A stretch of DNA of 39,198 nt from Acidobacteriota bacterium. Its GTDB lineage: Bacteria; Acidobacteriota; Terriglobia; Bryobacterales; Bryobacteraceae. Shown piece by piece: positions 32,057 through 39,198 of the stretch. Made by a program: the position numbers and the translations under genes. Where the stretch lies: NCBI GenBank assembly GCA_005808865.1, contig SYKU01000083.1:1-39198 (forward strand). The letters are read 5' to 3'. Numbering within the stretch: the stretch's first letter is position 1; the number at the start of each line of letters is the position of its first letter. The notes beneath the pieces were generated by a model that saw nothing but the letters and a program-made list of their open reading frames with translations, was not told the DNA's origin and did no database searches.

Positions 32057-33581
32057 ATGTGGACGCGGTTACCTATCGCGGGTAAGCTGGCGCTCTGGCT
32101 GGTGGTCAGTACCGGCCTGATCTTTGGCGTGTTCGGGGCATTGAACGTGAGAGTGCACCGTCGCGGCGCGGAGGAGTTGGTGCTCCAGTCCGCGGATCGC
32201 ATTTGCGACGTAATTGCCCGCAGTACGCGCTACCAGATGTTGCACAACGACCGCGCGGCGCTCTACCAGATGGTCCGGGACATCGGCGGCGAGCCCGGGA
32301 TTGCTCTTGTACGGATCTTCAACAGCGAGGGCCGGATCAGCTTTTCGACCAACGCGGAGGAAGTCGGCCGCATCGTGGACAAGCAAGCCGAGTCCTGCTA
32401 CGTCTGCCACTCCCAGACAGAACCGTTGGCGAAGCTGGATCGTCCGGACCGCGCCCGCATCTTCCCGGAGGAACGCGGCGGCGTTGGCCAGGGCCGCCGC
32501 ATTCTGGCCGTCATCCGGCTGATCGACAACGAGGATTCATGTTCGCAAGCCGCCTGCCACGCTCATCCGCCGGCGCAGCGGGTGCTCGGCGTCATCGACA
32601 CCCAACTCCGGCTGGACGCGGTCGATGCCCAGTCTGCGCTGCAGCGTGGACTTTTGATACGGTCGAGCGCGGCCGCAATTGTCCTCACCTGCCTTGTCAG
32701 TACGGCCTTCATTTGGATCTTCGTGCACCGGCCCATACGGGCGCTGCGCGCGGGCACGCACCGCATCGCCGCAGGCGATCTTCGCTACCGGCTGCCGGCA
32801 CGGTCCCACGATGAACTGGGGGAACTGGTCGGATCGTTCAACACAATGACCGTGCGGCTGGCCGGAGCACTTGAAGCGAGCGAGAAGATGGCCTCGCTCG
32901 GGAAACTGGCGGCGACGGTGGCGCACGAAGTAAACAACCCCTTGTTTGGAATTCTGACATACGCGCGCCTTGGCCAGAAGGCGCTTGAGGCGGGAGCGCA
33001 GGCATCCGACGGCCGAGCGGCCGAGGCGCTGCGGATCATCGAGCGGGAGAGCCGGCGCTGTGGCGATATCATGCGCAATCTGCTGACCTTCGCGCGGCAG
33101 GCCCCGAGTCATCGCTCGCCCCAAGGCGCTCGGCGAACTGGTGAATCGCGCGGTCACCCTCGTGCGGCATCAACTGGAGATGCAAGGGATCGCGCTCGAG
33201 AAGTCGATTCCGCCCGATCTGCCGCTGATCGAGTGCGATGGCGGGCAAATCCAGCAGGTGCTCCTGGTCCTGTTGATGAACGCAGTGGAAGCCATGCCGA
33301 AGGGCGGCACGCTCCGGGTGGCGACGGAGTACGACGGCGCGGCCGGGGAGGCCCGGATCGTGGTTCACGACAGCGGGCCGGGAATTCCCGCGGCCATCAT
33401 TGCCCGGATTTTTGAGCCGTTCTTCACTACGAAAGAGGACGTGCATAGGACCGGAATGGGTCTTGCCGTGGCTCGCAGTATCGTCGAACAGCACGGCGGT
33501 TCGATTCAAGTGCAATCTCGCGAAGGAGAAGGGGCCGAGTTCACGGTGCGGCTGCCCGTGCCGGTCCCAACACGGCCATGA
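32057..33581 (+). pseudogene. Haem-c-binding sensor histidine kinase, frameshifted
   Basis: The start is ATG 32057, preceded by AAGGGAG. Order: TM1 (residues 10-30), a periplasmic sensor with a c-type haem motif CYVCH (114-118) and a second Cys-x4-CH group (162-168), TM2 (201-223), HAMP, HisKA with His290 (VAHEVNNPL), then the ATPase domain (NAVEAMP, DSGPGI, FEPFFTTK, GMGLAV). The first frame is lost at a CCCC run (33119-33122): dropping one C restores KALGELVNRAVTLVRHQLEM and the complete ATPase domain. This may be a sequencing error or a real lesion. Its end overlaps the response-regulator start, so the pair is a two-component system tuned to haem redox state or a ligand. Confidence 0.85.
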
Positions 33582-34912
33582 GCAAAGGCAGAATTCTGAT
33601 TGTCGACGACGAAGAAGTGGTGCGGGAATCGCTCAACCAGTGGTTTGCCGCGGAGGGCTACGAAACGGGGACGGCCGTCAGCGCCCGCGAAGCCCTGGAA
33701 TCGGCGGCGCGGCACAAGTGGGATCTGGCGCTGATCGACATCAAGATGCCAGGCATGGACGGTATGGAGTTGCAGGCCCGCCTCCACGCGAATGAGCCTG
33801 AGATGACCACGGTCATCATGACGGGCTATGCCACCGTCGATACCGCAATCCAGGCCTTCAAGCACGGTGCTTATGATTACATCACCAAGCCAATCGATCC
33901 GGACGATCTCTCCCACTTGATCTCTCGCGCGCTGGAGCACAAGCGCGCCGTAGTGCAGGCCGGGCGTCTCGAAGAGAGGCTGCGGGAGACGCTTCCGAGA
34001 ACGGATTTGATAGGTACGAGTGAAGCGATCCGGCACGTCATGGAACTGGTCGAAATGGTGGCGCCAACCGACGCCACAGTCTTAATTACCGGAGAAAGTG
34101 GAACCGGAAAAGAGGTGGTTGCACGCGCTATCCACAACGCGAGTCCGCGCCGCCTCATGCCGATGGTGACCATACACTGCGGTGCGCTCACGGAGACCTT
34201 GCTCGAAAGCGAGTTGTTCGGCCACGAGCGGGGCGCGTTCACGGGCGCCCAATACCGCAAGAAGGGCAAATTTGAAGCGGCCGAAGGAGGCACGGTTTTT
34301 CTGGACGAAATCAGCGACATCAGTCTCAGAACGCAGACGGATCTGCTACGCGTGCTGCAAGAGAAGGAAATCGTGCGCGTCGGCGGCAACCAGACCGTCA
34401 AGGTCGACTTCCGGTCAATCGCCGCCAGCAACAGAGATCTCCAGGAGTTGGTGAAGGCGGGCAGCTTCCGGCCTGACCTCTACTACCGGCTGCACGTTGT
34501 CTCCATCCACTTGCCGCCGCTGCGAGAGCACAGGGATGATATTCCGCTGCTGGTTGCCCACTTCCTCAGAAGGCTCGCGACGGCGACAAACAGGAAGGAG
34601 GTACCCGCGGTCTCGACCGAAGCGATGGATCTGCTGATGCGCTATGAGTGGCCGGGCAATGTACGCGAGTTGGAGAATGCCGTGGAGCGGGCTCTAGTCG
34701 TCGGACGCGGCCGGGAACTTGTCCCCTCCGATTTCCCGTTCCAGCTACTTGCGCCCCATTCAAACGGCCACAGTTTGGATGAGGTTGAGCGGGCGCACAT
34801 CGAGAAAGTCTTGCGTGAGTGCGGCGGCAATCACTCACGTAGCGCGCGCATCCTTGGAATCGACCGGACTACGCTCTACAACAAACTGAAGCGTTACGGG
34901 CTGAGAGGATGA
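33578..34912 (+). CDS. Sigma-54-dependent response regulator (NtrC family)
   Basis: 444 aa, three domains. Receiver: DDEE acidic pocket near residues 10-13, phospho-acceptor Asp54 (LIDIKMPG), and K104 (TKP). AAA+ core: Walker A GESGTGKE (172-179), sigma-54-contacting GAFTGA (219-224), and GTVFLDEISD as Walker B. Fis-type helix-turn-helix at the C-terminus (NHSRSARILGIDRTTLYNKL). It activates sigma-54 promoters when phosphorylated. Coupled to the kinase gene (ATGA), its natural target is the GcvH-like operon in front, where a sigma-54-like site is seen at 29403-29418. Confidence 0.95.
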   Translation: MSKGRILIVDDEEVVRESLNQWFAAEGYETGTAVSAREALESAARHKWDLALIDIKMPGMDGMELQARLHANEPEMTTVIMTGYATVDTAIQAFKHGAYDYITKPIDPDDLSHLISRALEHKRAVVQAGRLEERLRETLPRTDLIGTSEAIRHVMELVEMVAPTDATVLITGESGTGKEVVARAIHNASPRRLMPMVTIHCGALTETLLESELFGHERGAFTGAQYRKKGKFEAAEGGTVFLDEISDISLRTQTDLLRVLQEKEIVRVGGNQTVKVDFRSIAASNRDLQELVKAGSFRPDLYYRLHVVSIHLPPLREHRDDIPLLVAHFLRRLATATNRKEVPAVSTEAMDLLMRYEWPGNVRELENAVERALVVGRGRELVPSDFPFQLLAPHSNGHSLDEVERAHIEKVLRECGGNHSRSARILGIDRTTLYNKLKRYGLRG

Positions 34913-35463
34913 GGATCGATCTGCAACCAGTAGGCGACGTGGACGTGGGGGCTTTGGACCGGCTCTCGACCGTGCTGGCGCGAACCTTCGCTGCATCGGT
35001 CCGCGTCAGGTCGCGGAGTGTCGATGCGGGATTTGCCTACGATCCGTTACGCAAGCAATATTACTCGACCGCCATTCTAGCCAAGCTGGCAGAGGCCGGG
35101 GCTGACCCGGACAACCGGGTGCTGGGTGTAACCGAGTCCGACCTGTTCGTTCCGGTCCTGACCTTCGTGTTCGGCGAGGCTCAACTGAGGGGCCGTTGTG
35201 CCGTCGTGTCCCGCTGCCGGCTGAGCGAAGAATTCTACGGGTTGCGCGAAAACAAAGCGCTCGCGGAGGAGCGCCTGGCGAAAGAATCCGTTCACGAGCT
35301 TGGACACACATTCGGCCTTGCACACTGTGATGACTGGCGCTGTGTCATGGCGTCGAGCCACGCCGTCGATCGCCTTGACTTGAAGACGGCGGACTTTTGC
35401 GCGCAATGCCGGGGAGCGGTGTTGGCGGCTTGGCCGGCAAGTGCGACGGTAAAAGCACGCTGA
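34909..35463 (+). CDS. amzA: Archaemetzincin-like zinc metalloprotease
   Basis: 184 aa. The archaemetzincin motif is complete: HELGHTFGLAH (129-139), then C140, C145, M147, C164 and C167 (HCDDWRCVM ... FCAQC), giving a catalytic HExxHxxGxxH zinc site and a second structural zinc bound by four Cys. N-terminal beta-rich elements (DPLRKQYYSTAIL, VTESDLFVPVLTFVFGEAQL) also match the family. These peptidases occur in archaea, some bacteria and vertebrates, and their substrates are unknown in bacteria. The start overlaps the stop of the sigma-54 regulator (ATGA), making it the last gene of the regulatory unit. Confidence 0.93.
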   Translation: MRIDLQPVGDVDVGALDRLSTVLARTFAASVRVRSRSVDAGFAYDPLRKQYYSTAILAKLAEAGADPDNRVLGVTESDLFVPVLTFVFGEAQLRGRCAVVSRCRLSEEFYGLRENKALAEERLAKESVHELGHTFGLAHCDDWRCVMASSHAVDRLDLKTADFCAQCRGAVLAAWPASATVKAR

Positions 35464-35556
35464 AGCTGCCCGTAGGGCATCTGATGGAGCAGTGCCGGGC
35501 AGGCCGTGGGGCAGACGATTGCCCTTCTGTAGTCTGCCTGCCGAGCACGCGGCAGA

Positions 35557-36806
35557 TTACGCCGGTTGATCCGCCGAACCGAGCAGGGTCACTGCCAGAT
35601 TCAGCGCGAATAACGTGACAGCCGCCATCTCGACCATCGCCGACACCGGAAGCATTCGCCAGGCGGCCTGTATGTTCGCTTCATAGGCTGGGATCTCCGA
35701 AGCCACGCGGAGCGCGCAGCCGATTGAGAGCGCGGCAAGCGAAGCCAGCATCAGGCTGGGGCTGTAAAGGACGCGGCTGCCGCAGAAGGCCGGAAGAATC
35801 CGCTGGCCGATCGCGAATACCATGGTCGAAACGAATCCTACAGTGAGCGCGTGACGGGAGGCACCCCAGATGCCGCCCCACGTATCGCTCCAGGCCGTGT
35901 AAACCGATAGAGTCGCCGAAATGAGGAGCCAGACGTACGCCAGACGTACAAGGAATGGAAATCCCGGATGCACGCCTTCGTTTTTGGCGAACCGCAAGGG
36001 CGGTTCGACTACGCGCAGTGCGAACGCAGCGCAAATACCCGCTAACAGGAGCAGTGAGGCGAACCAGTTCAAACGCCCGAAGAGTTGGGCGAGAATAGCT
36101 GCCCAGGAGAGCCCAAAGGCGAGGAAAAGAAGCCGCGAACGCGGCTGCTTCAGCCCCAGAAACACCGGCAGCCAGCGGGCGCTGAATCCCAAGGTCGCCG
36201 GAACCAGAAATCCCCACGTTGCAATCGTCACAAGGCGCTGTGCGGGAACGTGTTCGAGCGCCGGCCCGGCACCGGCGAGAGACACCTAGATGGCCGCGAC
36301 GGCATTGATGGTCAGTGTCAACAGGAACCCAATCATCGAGCCATCACCATGAGCATCCAGGGCTCCCGTTTGGTGTTCGCCGGCACGCTCAAATCCGCCT
36401 GCGGCACCGGGCTGTGGCTCGTGACCGTGTGGAAGAACACCAGGAATGCCGTTAGTTCAAGAAAGGCGGAAACAGGCAACAGAACTCTCCAATGCCACGG
36501 CGAAACACCTTCAACCCAGCGAAGGGTGACTCCGGATGTCCATAGTCCGAAACAAGTCCATCCGAGAGGGATCGCCTTGGGGGGAATCGGTCCTATTTTC
36601 GTCGAGAAAAGGCCGATGCCGAGGATGAACGTCCCGATCCAACCAAAAAGTTGTGCGTGCCCGTGCGCCTGAACGAACGGGGGCGAAAGGCTCTGAAGCG
36701 CCTGACGGCTGCTGATCGGAATCAGATTCCAGACGCCCAGAAACGTTCCAGGAAGGAGCATGAACAGGAGACCGGTAAGGACGAAGGCTGTCAGTAAGCG
36801 ATGCAT
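35557..36806 (-). pseudogene. NnrS-like multi-span membrane protein, broken
   Basis: Two minus-strand pieces together make one protein. The first (ATG 36806) reads MHRLLTAFVLTGLLFMLLPG, HAQLFGWIGTFILGIGLFS and so on, ending at TGA 36333-36335. The second continues in another frame with GSMIGFLLTLTINAVAAI, an in-frame TAG at 36286-36288, then VSLAGAGPALEHVPAQRL through ATLGFSARWLPVFLGL and IWGASRHALTVGFVSTMVFA. The pattern (HGH...GW near the start, late H-A-x-x-x-G-F) fits NnrS-type haem/copper membrane proteins linked to NO tolerance. A frameshift plus a nonsense codon (TAC to TAG would explain it) argue for real decay. It lies 46 bp downstream of the RIC gene. Confidence 0.72.
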
Positions 36807-36852
36807 CCTTACCTCATCCGAGGCGCGCCGGGCTCTTCCCGCCACGGCTTGG

Positions 36853-37647
36853 CTAGCGGCGCTCCTGGACCGCCGTCGAGGATTCCTGCTCCATTCTTAG
36901 CGCGCGCGGGAACAGGATGTTGTTCTCCAAATGGATGTGGCGATGGAGATCGCGTTCAAACTCTTCAAGACCAACGTACAGCCCGCGGTAGGTTGGACAG
37001 GCTGAATCAGGCGCATGGTAACCCGAGGATAGCGCCCGCATTCTGGACAGCACTTCACCCGCGTCCTCGTGGTCGGCGAGCATCCGGCTGATTGGCATCT
37101 CGACCGAGCCGAACATCGCCGGAGGCGGCGCAGCCCCTTGGGAAACTGCCAGCTCCATTCGTTCGAGATAGGGAAAAAGTACGTTCTCCTCCTTCATCAT
37201 GTGCGCTGCGAGATCCTGTGCGAGGGCGGTAAACAGATCGCGGAGTGAAACCAGTTCAGGGTGCGTCTCGCGGTGGGCGTCCAACACCTTCCCAAGCATT
37301 TCCAGCAACCGCGGAGTCTCGCCGCGAACGTAGTGGTGATGGCGTGACACGATGTGGCGTATCAATTCCTGGCAACTGGCTTCGGCCAAATTGCCGCCAT
37401 CGGTGTCTACCGGCCCGTCGTTCGCTGACTCGAGCGACTCAAGAGCGATGACGGCCGGCACGCCCGCGTGATCGCACGCGTCCTTTAAGGTGCGCGCGCC
37501 GCCGCAGCAATAGTCAATTCCCAAAGATTCGAAAACGCGAATGGCTGCGGGATGTGCGATTGCGATTTCTCCAACGGTCTGGCTCAGGTTCGGTTTCAAG
37601 ATGATTGCCTCCAACTCCAGACCAGGTAAGGACGGAAAGGAAAGCAA
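36853..37647 (-). CDS. ytfE: Iron-sulfur/di-iron cluster repair protein (RIC; YtfE/ScdA family)
   Basis: 264 aa with the TTG start at 37647; a TTG at 37614 is equally possible, and no ATG precedes the conserved part. The N-terminal ScdA domain reads LSQTVGEIAIAHPAAIRVFE and SLGIDYCCGG (two vicinal Cys). The hemerythrin-like domain supplies His and Glu ligands in SRHHHYVRGETPRLLEML, HMMKEENVLFPYLERME, MLADHEDAGEVLSRMRAL and HRHIHLENNILFPRAL. RIC proteins restore iron centres damaged by NO or oxidants and are typical NsrR targets. It shares its strand with the broken NnrS-like gene downstream. No NsrR-like palindrome is seen upstream. Confidence 0.9.
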   Translation of the reverse strand: MLSFPSLPGLELEAIILKPNLSQTVGEIAIAHPAAIRVFESLGIDYCCGGARTLKDACDHAGVPAVIALESLESANDGPVDTDGGNLAEASCQELIRHIVSRHHHYVRGETPRLLEMLGKVLDAHRETHPELVSLRDLFTALAQDLAAHMMKEENVLFPYLERMELAVSQGAAPPPAMFGSVEMPISRMLADHEDAGEVLSRMRALSSGYHAPDSACPTYRGLYVGLEEFERDLHRHIHLENNILFPRALRMEQESSTAVQERR

Positions 37648-37688
37648 TGACCAAAGTCACGAGAGCGCCACTGAACGCCAAGAATACC

Positions 37689-37718
37689 TTGCTGCCTCCG
37701 GCCCAGGTCGGATATACT
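37689..37718 (+). promoter_or_regulatory. Promoter of the second TonB receptor gene
   Basis: TTGCTG (37689-37694) and TATACT (37713-37718) separated by 18 bp. AAGGGGG (37726-37732) then serves as the ribosome-binding site for ATG 37739. Confidence 0.5.
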
Positions 37719-37738
37719 ACCTCACAAGGGGGCAAAAC

Positions 37739-39115
37739 ATGAAAAACGCGATTCTTCGACTTGCCGTGGCTGGACTGCTGTTCGCGGCTCTACTTCCGGC
37801 GCAGGAGGTAACGGCGGGCATTTACGGCGTTGTGCAGGATTCCACCTCTGCTGTCGTTCCGAACGCCGCGATAAAGCTCCGCAACGTTGCAACCGGGCGC
37901 ACACACCAGACTGCGACTGACGAGTCGGGGAATTATTCCCTCGTATTCCTTCCGATCGGCACATACGAGGTTTCAGCCGAGGCGCAGGGCTTCAAGAAGC
38001 TGGTGCTCAGCGATGTCACACTGCGCGTGAACGACAATCGCCGTATTTTGATCACACTCGAAGTGGGCCAACTCGCGGAGCAGGTTACCGTTGAGGGAAG
38101 CGCCGTTACGGTTAACACGGCGTCTGGAACAACCAGCCAGTTGCTCGACGGCCGCGACATGATAAAACTGCCCTCTCGCGGACGCAACGTGCTCCCGTTC
38201 GCCTTGCTGATGCCCGGCGTGGTGAGCGATACGCCATACGACCGCCGGAACAACCGTGCCATGGTGAACGGTATCCGGCCCACCCATAACGCCTGGCTGC
38301 TCGACGGGGGCTATAACATCGATACTGGCGGGAATTGGGGAACTCCACTTTCCCCAAACATCGAAACGGTAGCCGAGTTTCGCGCCATCCGCGGCAACTA
38401 CTCGGCGGAGTTCGGCATTGGTGGCGGCAGCCAGTTCAACGTGATCACCAAAGGTGGCACCAACGGGCTGCACGGTTCGCTCTACTGGTTTCACCGCAAC
38501 GACAAGCTGAACGCGCGCAACTTCTTTTCGCCGCGCCGCGAACCGTTCAAAGGCAACGATTTCGGATTCAGCGTTGGCGGCCCCGTCTATATTCCAAAGG
38601 TCTACGATGGCCGCAATAAGACGTTCTTCTTTGTGCTGCTTGGATGGATCAAGGAACGCCGCGAGCAGAATTTTCTTCAGATCGTGCCCACAGCCGCCTA
38701 CAAGACCGGTAATTTTTCGGGGCTCGGCCGTCCACTCTTCGATCCAGACAACGGAATGCCCTTCGCCGGAAATGTTATCCCGGCCGCCCGCATCGACCGC
38801 AACGCGCTTGGCTACGCCAAGATGTATCCCGACCCGAACTTCCTCGACGCCGCTGGCCGCAACTGGACCACCCTCGCCGGACGAGTGGACGACACCAACG
38901 AGAAGAACTTCCGCATCGACCACAACTTCTCCGACAAACACCGGGTCATGTGGCGTTACACTCCCGAGTTCCGCCTGAACGACTTTGCCACATCGTCCGG
39001 TTTTTCTTTCCTGCGGCAGAACAACCAGACACCGGCGCGAAACATGACGGCCAACTACAACCTGAATTATGCACGAAAAAGCCTTCGGCGTCGGCTCTTC
39101 GTCGGCGCTGCGTGA
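37739..39115 (+). pseudogene. TonB-dependent receptor, truncated after the plug and first barrel strands
   Basis: 458 aa from ATG 37739, about 40% of the family's usual length. A signal peptide (LRLAVAGLLFAALLPAQ) precedes the carboxypeptidase-regulatory-like domain (GIYGVVQDSTSAVVPNAAIK ... IGTYEVSAEAQGFKK), then the plug (LPSRGRNVLPFALLMPGV ... EFRAIRGNYSAEFGIGGGSQ) and the start of the barrel. Homology to the receptor family seems to end at NMTANYNLNYAR (about 39078), followed by a short unrelated tail and TGA. Another frame continues as KAFGVGSSSALRDPRVTF and ends soon after in a stop, faintly like a barrel C-terminus. An internal deletion or a contig-end artefact would explain this. Bases 39116-39198 show no gene. 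Confidence 0.78.
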
Positions 39116-39198
39116 TCCTCGCGTGACCTTTACGATTGGATTGACTCTATCTTTTCTCGCCTCCTCCTGATTCCGGTTCCTCGACCGCCGTCCTCTAA

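Noticed and set aside
35500-35545. Inverted repeat GGCAGAC / GTCTGCC between the archaemetzincin and NnrS-like genes as a terminator
   Set aside because: The loop is about 15 bases and no T tract follows on either strand; possible but not convincing.
36801-36810. GATGCATC at the NnrS-like start, resembling half of an NsrR site
   Set aside because: It is simply the Met-His codons ATG CAT at the gene start; there is no second half-site at the right spacing.
1-39198. CRISPR arrays, tRNA or rRNA genes
   Set aside because: No regularly spaced direct repeats, no cloverleaf with a GTTCRA-type T arm, and no rRNA-like conserved blocks were seen.

Overview
The window looks like a piece of an Acidobacteriota chromosome, probably close to the Solibacter/Bryobacter group. 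This is an inference from gene content. It has GC-rich DNA, two very large TonB-dependent receptors with an N-terminal carboxypeptidase-regulatory-like domain ('Oar-like'), a PD40 beta-propeller protein, secreted double-cupin proteins and sugar-phosphate isomerase/epimerase paralogs, all common in that phylum. No rRNA, tRNA or CRISPR array was seen.

Layout. 1-1.0 kb is an insertion-sequence graveyard: an IS701-type transposase tail, two IS1380 fragments joined head to head, and one copy (A) of a ~250 bp dispersed repeat. 1.0-4.5 kb holds a secreted double cupin (+) and a two-gene minus-strand operon (PD40 propeller, di-heme cytochrome c peroxidase). 4.6-10.6 kb is a translationally coupled RND efflux operon: small membrane protein, TolC, HlyD-like adaptor, RND pump. 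10.7-12.5 kb is a nitric-oxide defence operon: truncated haemoglobin, a separate 2Fe-2S/FAD/NAD reductase and an NsrR-type Rrf2 repressor, headed by a strong NsrR-like palindrome. 12.9-16.9 kb is a coupled trio of GMC oxidoreductase, acetamidase/formamidase-family protein and APC permease. 17.0-22.2 kb (minus) is a TonB receptor followed by two paralogous sugar-phosphate isomerase/epimerase-like proteins. 22.4-22.7 kb carries repeat copy B, inverted relative to copy A. 22.7-26.9 kb is a compact argF-argG-argH-argR operon with two tandem ARG boxes and a terminator downstream. 27.0-29.1 kb has a second double cupin and an M48 peptidase. 29.4-35.5 kb is the least familiar block: GcvH-like membrane protein, four-cluster ferredoxin, NrfD/HybB-like quinone-site subunit, a haem-c-binding sensor kinase (frameshifted), a sigma-54 response regulator and an archaemetzincin, with a candidate sigma-54 promoter in front. 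35.6-37.6 kb (minus) has a RIC/YtfE di-iron repair protein followed by a broken NnrS-like membrane protein. The right edge is a second TonB receptor cut short after its plug region.

How it fits together. Two separated loci (10.7-12.5 kb and 35.6-37.6 kb) encode functions usually placed under NsrR: NO dioxygenation, Fe-S/di-iron repair and NnrS. The 29.4-35.5 kb block reads as an electron-transfer module whose expression is tied to periplasmic haem-based sensing through a sigma-54 activator. It has no recognisable catalytic subunit in the window, so its electron donor or acceptor must be encoded elsewhere or is unconventional. The arg operon is a self-contained, autoregulated unit.

All calls come from reading the sequence by eye. 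No database searches were run, and family assignments rest on recognised motifs.
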